DNA from: an uncultured Crocinitomix sp.
GTDB lineage: Bacteria > Bacteroidota > Bacteroidia > Flavobacteriales_D > Crocinitomicaceae
Assembly: GCA_905478225.1 (NCBI GenBank)
Contig: CAJQHR010000030.1
Span: 1 to 39,225, forward strand
Length of the DNA stretch: 39,225 nt
Direction of reading: 5' to 3'
The position numbers and the translations under genes are program-made. Within the stretch, counting starts at the first letter, position 1, and each line of letters begins with the position of its first letter. The notes beneath the pieces were generated by a model, which saw only the letters and a program-made list of their open reading frames with translations, made no database searches and was not told the origin of the DNA. This document shows, piece after piece, positions 1-8,340 of the stretch.

Positions 1-432
1 AGCAGTATTTGCAGCCGAAGCCTTTCCACCTCTAATTTCGTTTCGGATAAACAGATCTATTAAACCTGCTTTTTTGAGTGACCGCCCTATTACTGGAGTG
101 TCGTCGTCCGAACCGTCACAAACAACAATTATTTCAACATTTTTATAGGTTTGCTCACCTAATGAATTCACCAATTTATACAGATGTTTTCCCTCGTTTT
201 TCCCTGGAATTAAGATCGATACCAACGGGTTCTCCATGAACAATCGCCTACGTGCGTCTTCTTTTTTTGGTTTGTTAAAAATCGATTTAATTTTTGACAA
301 ATTTAGCACCACAAATTCTAAAAGGAAATAGCGAACAAATTCAAAGACAAAATAAAACCAGAAGAGCTCTACGAAGTATGCTGGCGTGAGTGTTGCCAAA
401 AATCTGATATAATTATCTAAAAGTGCGTCCAC
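1..432 (-). CDS. Glycosyltransferase family 2, N-terminal part (cut by window edge)
   Basis: 144 codons are visible; the 3' end lies outside the window. The start is the GTG at 432, because the frame closes at a TAA (447-445) a few codons upstream and offers no ATG. Residues ~11-45 are a hydrophobic segment rich in Phe, Leu and Val, probably a membrane helix. A GT-A fold then begins: VSILIPGKNEGKH (~71-83), the nucleotide-binding acidic stretch CDGSDDDT (~105-112) and RGGKASAAN (~134-142), the motif that usually precedes the DxD loop in GT2 enzymes. It starts 9 bases after the stop of the zinc-ribbon/GGDEF-like gene and is last in the operon with the HlyD adaptor and TolC-like channel. By analogy with BcsA/Alg8-type synthases I infer a processive, membrane-bound polysaccharide synthase. 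The catalytic QxxRW end is not visible, so processivity is unproven. Confidence 0.85.
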   Translation of the reverse strand, partial: MDALLDNYIRFLATLTPAYFVELFWFYFVFEFVRYFLLEFVVLNLSKIKSIFNKPKKEDARRRLFMENPLVSILIPGKNEGKHLYKLVNSLGEQTYKNVEIIVVCDGSDDDTPVIGRSLKKAGLIDLFIRNEIRGGKASAANTA

Positions 433-440
433 AATTTTAG

Positions 441-1862
441 CTAGTTAAAATCAGCGTTCAATTCTTTTAAATGTGCGTCGTGTGTTTTACCGTGATCCAA
501 TGCTACAACTTTTGTATCCAATAATACATTCAAATCTTCAAAACTTGTTTTAATCAAATCATTTAGTAATGCGATCATTTCTGCAATGATTTTTTTCGCA
601 ATTTTATTTGGAATCGCGTTCATTGACATTACAATCGTTGATGAACTTTCAAAAGCAATTACATCTGAAGAACGAATATTACTTCGAATAACAGAAACCA
701 AGTCTTTCAGCAAACCGCGTTGCAATTCACTACCCAATTTAGAATAGACCTGTGAAGAATTGCTAATGTTGATGGCACAAATATTACTTAAACCTTCCGT
801 TTGCTTTAAACGCTCAATTTCATATTTAAGCATTGTTTTAAAGGTGTCGTACTTAATTGTACCAATTACCTCATCAATATCTTTAGTGGTTGTTACAAAG
901 CCTTTAATTGCCGCCAATTCTCCTTTTTTGGTTAATCCGTATGAATTAATTTCTGTTGACATTAAACTTTCCACAGCTCTATCCGCATGACAGGAAAGAC
1001 ATTTGGCATTTACATGATAATCTTGAAACTTATGATTACAGTTGTTACAGTCATGAATAACTGAAGGTTTATCATAATCAACTCCAATATGTTTTAATCG
1101 CTTATTACATTTTGGACAATTTAATTTATCATCAATTTCATTTTTGAAATCTTGCATTGGTCCAACATATCCGCATGGAAAGTGATGAATAATATCATCA
1201 GGAGTAGTATTTGAACTACTACATTTTGGACAAACCTCACGATAACTCAAATGATTACTTGAACAAGATGAACAAAGGTATACACGATCATAATAATCTG
1301 ATCTCAAGATGCCTTCATCCTCTGCAATTTTTAAAATATCTAAGGCCACTGTTTCTTCGCTCTGCTCAAAATTCACTGATAACAGTGGATAGTAGTAGCC
1401 TATGTTTGAATAAACATATGGAAACGGTTCAACCGTTTTTTGTTCTTTAGTATAAAGTAATGTAATTAGTTTAGTTATAATTTGTGCTTCAAATGAAATG
1501 GAGTTCGTAAAAGTCAAATCTTGAACACGAGTTGAAATGCGTTCAACAATTGGCACGACTAAATCTAATTCATCTAATCCTTTAATGGACCCGTCTGACA
1601 ATTCATCCAAAACAGGTTGATCCTGTGCATCTTTCTTTAATAAGAATATTGGTTTTAAATAAATATCTGGGCTATGATTTGCTCTAATACTCGAAACCAT
1701 CAGTCGAACAAAGTCATAGTTTTTCACTTCTATGATAACAGCACTATGGTACTGCACATCTTCAACCTGAATAGCGCTCAGGTTCCGAATATATAAGAAC
1801 GAGAAACCAGCGTGTTCTATAATAGACTCCGCATTGTCCTTATATTCTGCAATATGCTTCAT
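441..1862 (-). CDS. Receiver-like / zinc-ribbon (TackOD1-like) / degenerate GGDEF protein
   Basis: 473 aa, soluble. Residues ~1-115 look like a receiver or pseudo-receiver domain. Residues ~190-295 hold five cysteine clusters: C197/C200, C211/C214, C230, C249/C252, C272/C275 and C288/C291. With HFPCGYVGPMQDF they resemble the zinc-binding TackOD1 output domain. Residues ~335-455 follow the plan of a GGDEF cyclase (YDTFKTMLKYEIERL, then INISNSSQVYSKLG, then IRSSDVIAF), but the catalytic GG(D/E)EF loop reads ESSST (~405-409), so it is very unlikely to make c-di-GMP. The start overlaps the HlyD stop by one base (TAATG), and the synthase-like GT2 follows. I infer a cytoplasmic regulator or co-polymerase-like partner of the polysaccharide machine. 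TackOD1 assignment is by pattern recognition only. Confidence 0.75.
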   Translation of the reverse strand: MKHIAEYKDNAESIIEHAGFSFLYIRNLSAIQVEDVQYHSAVIIEVKNYDFVRLMVSSIRANHSPDIYLKPIFLLKKDAQDQPVLDELSDGSIKGLDELDLVVPIVERISTRVQDLTFTNSISFEAQIITKLITLLYTKEQKTVEPFPYVYSNIGYYYPLLSVNFEQSEETVALDILKIAEDEGILRSDYYDRVYLCSSCSSNHLSYREVCPKCSSSNTTPDDIIHHFPCGYVGPMQDFKNEIDDKLNCPKCNKRLKHIGVDYDKPSVIHDCNNCNHKFQDYHVNAKCLSCHADRAVESLMSTEINSYGLTKKGELAAIKGFVTTTKDIDEVIGTIKYDTFKTMLKYEIERLKQTEGLSNICAINISNSSQVYSKLGSELQRGLLKDLVSVIRSNIRSSDVIAFESSSTIVMSMNAIPNKIAKKIIAEMIALLNDLIKTSFEDLNVLLDTKVVALDHGKTHDAHLKELNADFN

Positions 1863-2914
1863 TAAAAGGTTCTTTTTGTTAGTTCAACGCTTAACTTGTA
1901 ATATCTTTTCCAAAGGTCCAAGTCACTTCCTTCTGCAGGTTTAATATCTACCGCGATTGTTCGCTTCAAGGGTTCAAATTTCTTCTGAAATTCTTCAGGC
2001 ATTATAACAGTAGACGAATAAAACCGGTCAATGACACCTTCGCTCTCCTGTCCATCAGGAAAAAGTATGTTCACATGGTCGTCTACCTTCACATATTTTA
2101 AATCTTTTTGTTCGAAATACCCTTTGATATGAACTGAATCCGCTTGATGAATTTTAATGATCATTTCACTTTTTAACGCAACCTCAAACGGTTCCTTAAA
2201 TATACGAGAAATATAACCATCTATCGGAGAAACAGAAATTCGATAAGGTGAAAACTCTGCTGGAGCAGCTGAAATAGCGACTGCAGCGTCTTCTTCACCT
2301 GTTTTTAATGCAGTCAATTGCCTATTCAACACCCCGTTTTCAGACTGGGTTAAGTTAATAGATGTTTCTAATTTACTGATTTGATATTCTAAATTTTGTA
2401 AATCGCGTTCATTAGCTGCACCTAAAATCACCTCGTTTTCCAATTGATTCAGTTGCGATTTATAAGATGTCAACAATTGACGGTCGCCTCTAATCCTACT
2501 GTTATTCAAGTCAATACTTTTTTGCAGGGAGTACATTTCACGGTCAGCCCAGTTACTTTCGTTCCCGACTTCTGCAAGTGGATCAATATTAGCAGCGAAT
2601 GCCGGATCTTCTATTAAATAGGAAAATAGCGTATCTCCTGCTTTTATATTATCACCCTCTTCAAAAAAGAACTTTTCAATACGAATATCTTCTGTTTGAC
2701 TAATGTCAACATTATCGAATATGACTTGACCATTTGCCGAGATATAAAAATTGCTTATGAAAAAATAACGCAAAACAAAAAACACAATAAGTCCAAGAAT
2801 AGATAAATAAACTACTCTATCCCAATTGAATCGAGACTTCTTCTTACCCATTACTTTTTCATCCAAGTAACGAATCTGAGCGTTTTCTTTTCTTTTAAAA
2901 TTAAGACTTTTCAT
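1862..2914 (-). CDS. HlyD/Alg44-like membrane fusion (periplasmic adaptor) protein
   Basis: 350 aa. A cytoplasmic basic N-terminus is followed by one membrane helix (~33-56, VVYLSILGLIVFFVLRYFF). Then comes a biotinyl-lipoyl half-motif (EKFFFEEGDNIKAGDTLFSY), a coiled-coil stretch (~125-205) and the second lipoyl half (VSPIDGYISRIFKEPFEVAL), then a beta-barrel part. This is the standard plan of periplasmic adaptors that bridge an inner-membrane machine and a TolC channel. The start overlaps the channel gene by four bases (ATGA) and the stop overlaps the next start by one base, so the genes are translationally coupled. Because the partner is a GT2 and not an ABC or RND pump, a role like that of Alg44 in polysaccharide export is more likely than drug efflux. 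That role is inference; the family call is firm. Confidence 0.85.
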   Translation of the reverse strand: MKSLNFKRKENAQIRYLDEKVMGKKKSRFNWDRVVYLSILGLIVFFVLRYFFISNFYISANGQVIFDNVDISQTEDIRIEKFFFEEGDNIKAGDTLFSYLIEDPAFAANIDPLAEVGNESNWADREMYSLQKSIDLNNSRIRGDRQLLTSYKSQLNQLENEVILGAANERDLQNLEYQISKLETSINLTQSENGVLNRQLTALKTGEEDAAVAISAAPAEFSPYRISVSPIDGYISRIFKEPFEVALKSEMIIKIHQADSVHIKGYFEQKDLKYVKVDDHVNILFPDGQESEGVIDRFYSSTVIMPEEFQKKFEPLKRTIAVDIKPAEGSDLDLWKRYYKLSVELTKRTF

Positions 2915-4938
2915 TTATTGTCTTCCTCTTTTTTATTAAAGCTAATTATGCGTTGCAAATCGTGATAAGCAAATTCAACTATTTCTAATCGTTTTTGTAA
3001 ATCATCAATTTTTTCCTCCATTTCTAGGCGGTTGTTAAAATCTTCTGTTCGTAATGCGATTACAACCTTTTCAGCATTATCTTCCATAAATGGCTGCAAT
3101 TTTCTGACCAAAAAGTCAGTGTCAACATTTTCATAACACATGAAATAAACTTTGTCGACCATTTGAAAGAGCTGATCCATAATGAAACTCTCATAATGTT
3201 TCGGTACAGAAATCTCAAGTTTTAATCCTTCTTTTTTACAAAAGCGACTAACTTCTGACACCAGTAGTACATACTTGCTTAACAGTTTTCTTCTATCGGT
3301 TTCCCAATTATCAAAAGTATGCGGCTCAATATCTAAATGAATCCCTTTCGGAGTTGTTTTATCATAATTCTTTAAAACACGCTCTAAATATCCTGTAATA
3401 TCAGTATTATAAAACAATTTATTATTACCCAACATGAAATAAACCTCGCTACTTTCTGAAGCATATTCCATGAATAATTTCTTCTCCTCTGAAGCGTCCT
3501 TATCACTTACAGCTACAATCATTTTACTGAACTCATTGTAAACAACATATTTCGCTAAAAAATCTCCCGTGTAATTCTCAAAAGTTTTACTCCAGATATA
3601 AACATCTCTTTTTCGAGTTTTCACATACTCAAACAAGTCACCAGGCGACTGACTTTTGATAATATCATCAATTTCAACTCCCGGAATTTTTGTGTGGATT
3701 TTAAGTGCTTTTAAATAAAGTCCCTGTAATAATTCAAGCAACTCAATATCAGACTCCATGAGCTCGTCATACAAATCTAACCCTCTAAAAAGATCTACAG
3801 ATCGCATCTTCGCTTTTTCAATTCTAAGGCGCTCATTTACCAATTTTCTGGTTTGGTAGTTATCTACAAAACGCTTCATTTGGTAACGAAATTCATATGC
3901 CGTGTTCAACACATCTTCATGCAATTGAGCGCGATCTCTTGTAAACCTTTCATTTTCGTATTTCCATCTCTCATGTTCCACCTCATTGTTCAAAGTCGTA
4001 TTAAAACTTAGCGGTACAATTAGGTTTAAACCGGCAGAAAAATACTGTCGATTGTCACCTGTAATGATATCATAGTAATTATATCTTGCAAACGGTCTTA
4101 AGCCAAATTCATGATACCATTTGAAGTATTCAGTATAATTTGTATTTGCCAATAAACTATCTGTTTGAATTCCTACCATATTAAAAATGGCATCATAATC
4201 CAAATCAATTAAAGGGAGATCTTCAGAAACAAAACCAATTGAATCTGCCTCAATATCTAAATAATCATTATAGCTTTTGTATACATTTATCAAACTTTCT
4301 ACCTCTGCTAGACGTATCTCTACCTTAATTAGCTGCTCTTTTTTTAGTTTATTCAAGAAGACGAGGTCACGAACTAAACTATGCTGCTTTTCAAGCCCCA
4401 AAAGCCGCTTCTCTAACAGATTCAATTTCAACTGGTTAAAAGCGAATATTGTATGGTCGAATCGCTTCACATAGAATTGACTTTCTTGCGAAATGTCATT
4501 ACTCAACTTTTCACGGATAATTCGATCCTCAACCATTTGAGCGCGCACTTTATTCTCTAGGTAACCCCCATTTAATAAATCCCACTCAACTCCTGCTTGC
4601 ACTCGGCGCTGGTATCCAATGTTGTTCTCCAGTCCTTCGGATGGATCTGCATTAAAATTTTCAATATAGTTTCCCACAGCGTTCAGCCCTATGTCTCTGC
4701 GCAACTGCTCTGCGCGCTTTTGTAAATAGACTGAACGATCTGGGAATTGTGAAACATCTTCGATACCTGAAATATCTCGAATTACGACTAAAGACGTATC
4801 TTTAAATTCAATAGGGACATAGTTATAATCTTCAAAAAGTGTTTTTAATTGCTCTTTTTTTGACAATATCAGTGAATCCTGTTGGGAATATGATGTTCCC
4901 AAGCAAAACAAAAACAGAAGTAAAAATAGTCCTTTCAT
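2911..4938 (-). CDS. TolC-like outer-membrane channel fused to a C-terminal TIM-barrel-like hydrolase domain
   Basis: 675 aa from the ATG at 4938. This start gives a clean signal peptide (MKGLFLLLFLFCLGTSYSQQ) and lies 18 bases below a TATATTTG promoter element; an ATG 48 bases upstream would lie beyond that promoter. Residues ~50-430 have long heptad-rich helices and short aromatic strands (ARYNYYDIITGDNRQYFSAGL), as in TolC-family channels. From ~440 the protein changes character: VYIWSKTFENYTGDFLAKYV, then GIHLDIEPHTFDNW with a DxE pair as in GH18-like TIM barrels, then LEISVPKHY, VYFMCYENVD and VVIALRTED, which read as alternating beta/alpha elements. TolC proteins normally end after the channel. 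A fused sugar-active domain suggests trimming or binding of the exported polysaccharide, comparable in role to PgaB or AlgL. The hydrolase function is inferred. Confidence 0.75.
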   Translation of the reverse strand: MKGLFLLLFLFCLGTSYSQQDSLILSKKEQLKTLFEDYNYVPIEFKDTSLVVIRDISGIEDVSQFPDRSVYLQKRAEQLRRDIGLNAVGNYIENFNADPSEGLENNIGYQRRVQAGVEWDLLNGGYLENKVRAQMVEDRIIREKLSNDISQESQFYVKRFDHTIFAFNQLKLNLLEKRLLGLEKQHSLVRDLVFLNKLKKEQLIKVEIRLAEVESLINVYKSYNDYLDIEADSIGFVSEDLPLIDLDYDAIFNMVGIQTDSLLANTNYTEYFKWYHEFGLRPFARYNYYDIITGDNRQYFSAGLNLIVPLSFNTTLNNEVEHERWKYENERFTRDRAQLHEDVLNTAYEFRYQMKRFVDNYQTRKLVNERLRIEKAKMRSVDLFRGLDLYDELMESDIELLELLQGLYLKALKIHTKIPGVEIDDIIKSQSPGDLFEYVKTRKRDVYIWSKTFENYTGDFLAKYVVYNEFSKMIVAVSDKDASEEKKLFMEYASESSEVYFMLGNNKLFYNTDITGYLERVLKNYDKTTPKGIHLDIEPHTFDNWETDRRKLLSKYVLLVSEVSRFCKKEGLKLEISVPKHYESFIMDQLFQMVDKVYFMCYENVDTDFLVRKLQPFMEDNAEKVVIALRTEDFNNRLEMEEKIDDLQKRLEIVEFAYHDLQRIISFNKKEEDNK

Positions 4939-4955
4939 TTGATAAAGTAGGCTTA

Positions 4956-4963
4956 CAAATATA
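4956..4963 (-). promoter_or_regulatory. Bacteroidota-type -7 element for the polysaccharide operon
   Basis: On the minus strand this reads TATATTTG, a full match to the TAnnTTTG element of Bacteroidota primary sigma factors, 18 bases above the ATG at 4938. I see no convincing -33 TTTG at the usual distance. It supports 4938 as the start and makes the channel gene first in the operon. Confidence 0.55.
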
Positions 4964-5141
4964 AGCATTTTGGCACATGTAGTCATTCATACAAAATGCC
5001 CTCTACAGAATTAAAGGTTGTGCTTTCATATCACTACAACTGCACTTTAATTCTCCCCTACTCCTGAGTCAACTTATAGTTTACGGGATACGCTAGACTT
5101 ATGAATTAGTTACAAAAACAGCTTGAAAACAAGTAAGAAAA

Positions 5142-6149
5142 TTACTTAACCGGGTAAGAGTTAATTGAATTAAGGTCTATTTTATACCCACAATCAAAAT
5201 GACCTTTTGGACATTTCTGATGTCCATGAAGCCCACACGGTCTGCAATCAAGGGTTTCTTTCACCTCAACAACCACAGCATCTATTGAAACCGGACCAAA
5301 GCCAAAACTAGGAACTGTTGAACAGAAAAACGCTGTTACTGGTGCGTTTACCGCACTTGCCAAATGCAAAGGGGCTGAATCGTTCACATAGGTTCGATCC
5401 GCGCGTGCAATTAGCGCAGCAGATTCAAGCAAATTAAGCTCTCCTGCCATGTTGATCGTATGTTCCGATTTACTCGCTTCAATAATTCCTTGAATGAATT
5501 CCTGATCAGATGGCGCACCAATTAAATAAATGGGCCGATTACTTTGTTGTAAATCAATTAACTCAATCCATTTCTCACGTGGCAATTGTTTCGTATACCA
5601 AACGGATGCTGGTGCCATAACAAGAAAATGTGTTTGTTCACCAATAATTCCTTCAACTTTGATGCTATTTGCAGGTGTTGGATATAACTTAGGTGGCATC
5701 ACTTTAAAATCATCCGCTTTGTTATCAACTTGCAAAAGCATAGCGTTACGCTCAATTTCGTGCTTTCCATTATCGAGTTCATGTTTGATTTTTCGATCGA
5801 ACATCCATGAAAAAGGGTTCTCTTTAAAACCAATCTTCAATTTTGCTTTACTGCGCCCAGTTAAAAACCCGGTGGAAGCAAAACGTTGCAAATTATAAAC
5901 AATATCATACTGAGTTTGTCTAATTTGCTTTGAAAGTGCGAATAAATTCTTGTATTTATTTTCTTTCTTGTTCCAAATTAATACTTGATTAATATAAGGG
6001 TGTTGGACCAACAACGCTTCATTTCCTTTGCGCACCAAAATGTCAAATGAAATTTCTTCTTTCGCTCGCGCACGAATCGTTTCCAGCATTGAGGTCGCTA
6101 AAATAACATCACCAATAAAGGCGGTTTGTATGATCAGTATTTTTTTCAA
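5142..6149 (-). CDS. Glycosyltransferase family 9 (heptosyltransferase-like)
   Basis: 335 aa, close to the usual length of ADP-heptose:LPS heptosyltransferases. The N-terminus MKKILIIQTAFIGDVILAT is the diagnostic GT9 opening. Further markers are VMAPASVWYTKQLPREKW in the middle, IYLIGAPSDQEF, NMAGELNLLESAALI, and the ADP-sugar site YVNDSAPLHLASAVNAP near residue 260. The C-terminal tail has a Cys cluster (CRPCGLHGHQKCPKGHFDC) that is common in Bacteroidota members. It probably transfers heptose or another sugar to the LPS core at the cytoplasmic face. Its ATG overlaps the upstream thioesterase stop by four bases, and the GT4 gene lies just before that, so the three form one operon of envelope-sugar genes. 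Confidence 0.9.
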   Translation of the reverse strand: MKKILIIQTAFIGDVILATSMLETIRARAKEEISFDILVRKGNEALLVQHPYINQVLIWNKKENKYKNLFALSKQIRQTQYDIVYNLQRFASTGFLTGRSKAKLKIGFKENPFSWMFDRKIKHELDNGKHEIERNAMLLQVDNKADDFKVMPPKLYPTPANSIKVEGIIGEQTHFLVMAPASVWYTKQLPREKWIELIDLQQSNRPIYLIGAPSDQEFIQGIIEASKSEHTINMAGELNLLESAALIARADRTYVNDSAPLHLASAVNAPVTAFFCSTVPSFGFGPVSIDAVVVEVKETLDCRPCGLHGHQKCPKGHFDCGYKIDLNSINSYPVK

Positions 6150-6547
6150 GTATCCGAGTCTAGATGGGCGTATTTATCACGAACTTGTTGATCGATTGGA
6201 ATTGACTTTCCTTTCTCATTTACTCTTACAAAAATAAAAATCGTTGAACATACGATCTCTTCTTCATGTGAATAAAAATCTTTATTTCTTGCTTCAATAT
6301 AAATGGTGGTTGAAGATCTACCAACCCGTTTAACTTCTCCATAAATGATCACCTGGTCGCCGTTTTTAACGGGGCGCTCAAATACCATCTCATCAATTTT
6401 CGCAGTGACCATATTTGGGTTTTGACAAACACTGCATGCCCAAGTGGCAGCTGCTTCATCTAACCAGGCCAACATGTTTCCTCCAAATAAATTCCCATGC
6501 ACACCAATATCTTTGGTCATGCATAATTTGATCGCTAATTTCTCCAT
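6146..6547 (-). CDS. Hotdog-fold acyl-CoA thioesterase (YciA-like)
   Basis: 133 aa, a single hotdog domain. The motif GNLFGGNMLAWLDEAAATWA (~19-38) carries the catalytic Asp of the YciA/acyl-CoA thioester hydrolase family, and VTAKIDEMVFERPVKNGDQV continues the core. It should hydrolyse acyl-CoA thioesters in the cytoplasm. It is packed between two glycosyltransferase genes: it starts directly after the GT4 gene stop and overlaps the GT9 start. A lipid-modification link to the envelope genes is possible, but YciA-type genes sit in varied contexts. Confidence 0.88.
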   Translation of the reverse strand: MEKLAIKLCMTKDIGVHGNLFGGNMLAWLDEAAATWACSVCQNPNMVTAKIDEMVFERPVKNGDQVIIYGEVKRVGRSSTTIYIEARNKDFYSHEEEIVCSTIFIFVRVNEKGKSIPIDQQVRDKYAHLDSDT

Positions 6548-7594
6548 TTATTTACTTTTAATCGCTAAAATTCGTTCTGCCCATTGTTCGGTAGTGTATG
6601 ACATGCCAATTGCATGACTATTTTCACCTTTTTCAATCAATTGGGCGTCATCCATTTCTATTATTTCGCACATTGCCTTTTTAATTTGAGCTACATTTCC
6701 AGCCTCAAATGAAATTCCGTTATCTTTTAAAAACTGTTCTTTTGATCCAATTGCATCACTCAAAAGTAATGGAAACCCTGCAATAGCAAACTCTTGAACA
6801 CTTACTCCCCACGGTTCAAATTTACTAGGCAATATATATACGCCAGTTTCACAAATATATTGATCCATATCTGCAGGCTGAACAAAACCAAAATGTTTTA
6901 TTTTCTCATCCACTACTCTGTTTTCCCATTGATCACCTGTTCCCAAGCACCATAATTCCCATTTATTAGGTTTCTCTTTCTGCAATTGTTGAAAAGCTTC
7001 CCACATTTCAAAAATTCCCTTATGCGCTACATATCTACCTACGTATAAAAATCGCTTTGGAAATTCGCCTTTCTTATCCGCAAATGTCGCCGCAAATTTT
7101 TGGTTAAAAAAATTTGAATTTGCACAATAGAAACCGCGAATAATTTTAGTGTCAAATCCTAACTTTTTAGCGTATTCGGCTTGTGGATTTCCCGGAACCC
7201 AAGCATGCGTGAATATTTTTCTCAAATAAAACGGCGAGATAATCGAAGCTGCTTTTTGCTTCATTGATCCCGTCCAATGATTGTCTAAAGACAAAACACG
7301 CTTCACCTTTTTATCCAACCCTTTAACCAGTTTTAAGTAGTCTTTATCCATCCAACCACTGCAAACAAGCACATCTGGATTAAATTCATCTAACAATTCC
7401 TTTAACTGTGGTGTCGAATAATCAGATTTGGTAACCACTTTCAGTTGATCCGACGATTCAAATTCAAACGGGGCTTCTGCGTTTGTTGGCCAACGTATTA
7501 TTAAAACTTCTGCCTGCTGAGACAAAGAATGTGCACAAGCCATAAAATAACCCGCCACTTCACTGTATAAAAATGCTATTTTTGTCCCAGTCAT
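6548..7594 (-). CDS. Glycosyltransferase family 4 (GT-B)
   Basis: 348 aa, GT-B fold. The C-terminal half holds the GT4 donor-site signatures: FLYVGRYVAHKGIFEMWEAF (~182-201), WCLGTGDQWE, HFGFVQPADMDQYI, and the E-x7-E motif FEPWGVSVQEFAIAGFPLL (~261-279). The N-terminal acceptor half is divergent, so substrate and linkage cannot be read. It is first of a three-gene operon with the thioesterase and GT9 gene. A TACTTTTG element lies 19 bases above the ATG. It likely builds a surface glycan or LPS part. Confidence 0.88.
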   Translation of the reverse strand: MTGTKIAFLYSEVAGYFMACAHSLSQQAEVLIIRWPTNAEAPFEFESSDQLKVVTKSDYSTPQLKELLDEFNPDVLVCSGWMDKDYLKLVKGLDKKVKRVLSLDNHWTGSMKQKAASIISPFYLRKIFTHAWVPGNPQAEYAKKLGFDTKIIRGFYCANSNFFNQKFAATFADKKGEFPKRFLYVGRYVAHKGIFEMWEAFQQLQKEKPNKWELWCLGTGDQWENRVVDEKIKHFGFVQPADMDQYICETGVYILPSKFEPWGVSVQEFAIAGFPLLLSDAIGSKEQFLKDNGISFEAGNVAQIKKAMCEIIEMDDAQLIEKGENSHAIGMSYTTEQWAERILAIKSK

Positions 7595-7612
7595 TAATCT
7601 TGTTTGCTATTG

Positions 7613-7620
7613 CAAAAGTA
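7613..7620 (-). promoter_or_regulatory. -7 element upstream of the GT4 operon
   Basis: Reads TACTTTTG on the minus strand (match to TAnnTTTG), 19 bases above the ATG at 7594. The 38-base gap to rsmE must also hold the rsmE promoter; a near match, tacgtttttg, sits at 7619-7628 on the plus strand. Confidence 0.45.
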
Positions 7621-7632
7621 CGTTTTTGATTT

Positions 7633-8340
7633 ATGTATACTGCTAAACACACTTTTTTTTGTCAATCAATAGATAAGGGGATTCTTTCTTCTGATGAATC
7701 CAACCATGCCGTTCGTGTCTTAAGACTAACTGAGGGGAATAAAATCAGTTTGATTGATGGAAAAGGGAGAATCGCAATTGGTGAAATTACAGTGGCGAAC
7801 AAGAAGGAATTGCTGTTTAAAATTATTGAGAGTCAACAGCTTTCTCTAAAAGCGAATCAAATTCATATTGCAATTGCTCCTACGAAAAACATGGATCGTT
7901 TTTCTTTTTTCATTGAAAAAGTAATTGAAATAGGTGTAAATCAAATCACACCAGTTCTAACTTTTAATTCAGAAAGAAAAGTATTGAATATTGATAAAGT
8001 GCGGAAAAATGCAATCTCGGCACTCAAACAATCGGGTAATTTGTTTTTGCCTGAAATAGATGAATTGACCTCTTTTAAAGATTTTATTTGCAACCAGTCT
8101 AATCATAATCAGCGCTTTATAGCACATTGCGACGAAGATGTCCAAAAAATTGAACTTAAAAAGGCCCTCGATACACAAAAAAATGTCGTAATTTTAGTAG
8201 GTCCAGAGGGGGATTTTACGACGGAAGAAATTAATTTAGCAAAACAAAATAAATTTACTCCTGTTAGTTTGGGCGAGAGTAGATTAAGAACCGAAACAGC
8301 AGGAATTGTAGCATGTCATACTGTAAACCTTATAGCCTAG
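7633..8340 (+). CDS. rsmE: 16S rRNA (uracil1498-N3)-methyltransferase RsmE
   Basis: 235 aa, full length for the family. An N-terminal PUA-like barrel (~1-70, with LIDGKGRIAIGEI) precedes a SPOUT methyltransferase domain. The trefoil-knot SAM site is clear at the end: VILVGPEGDFTTEEI (~182-196) and LGESRLRTETAGIVA (~215-229). It methylates U1498 of 16S rRNA. The DUF4159 gene starts inside its 3' end, so rsmE heads an operon of otherwise secreted proteins. Confidence 0.96.
   Translation: MYTAKHTFFCQSIDKGILSSDESNHAVRVLRLTEGNKISLIDGKGRIAIGEITVANKKELLFKIIESQQLSLKANQIHIAIAPTKNMDRFSFFIEKVIEIGVNQITPVLTFNSERKVLNIDKVRKNAISALKQSGNLFLPEIDELTSFKDFICNQSNHNQRFIAHCDEDVQKIELKKALDTQKNVVILVGPEGDFTTEEINLAKQNKFTPVSLGESRLRTETAGIVACHTVNLIA

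Noticed and set aside
4939-4986. Upstream ATG (4986) as start of the TolC-like gene
   Set aside because: It would place the promoter element inside the gene and put 16 residues before a perfect signal peptide.
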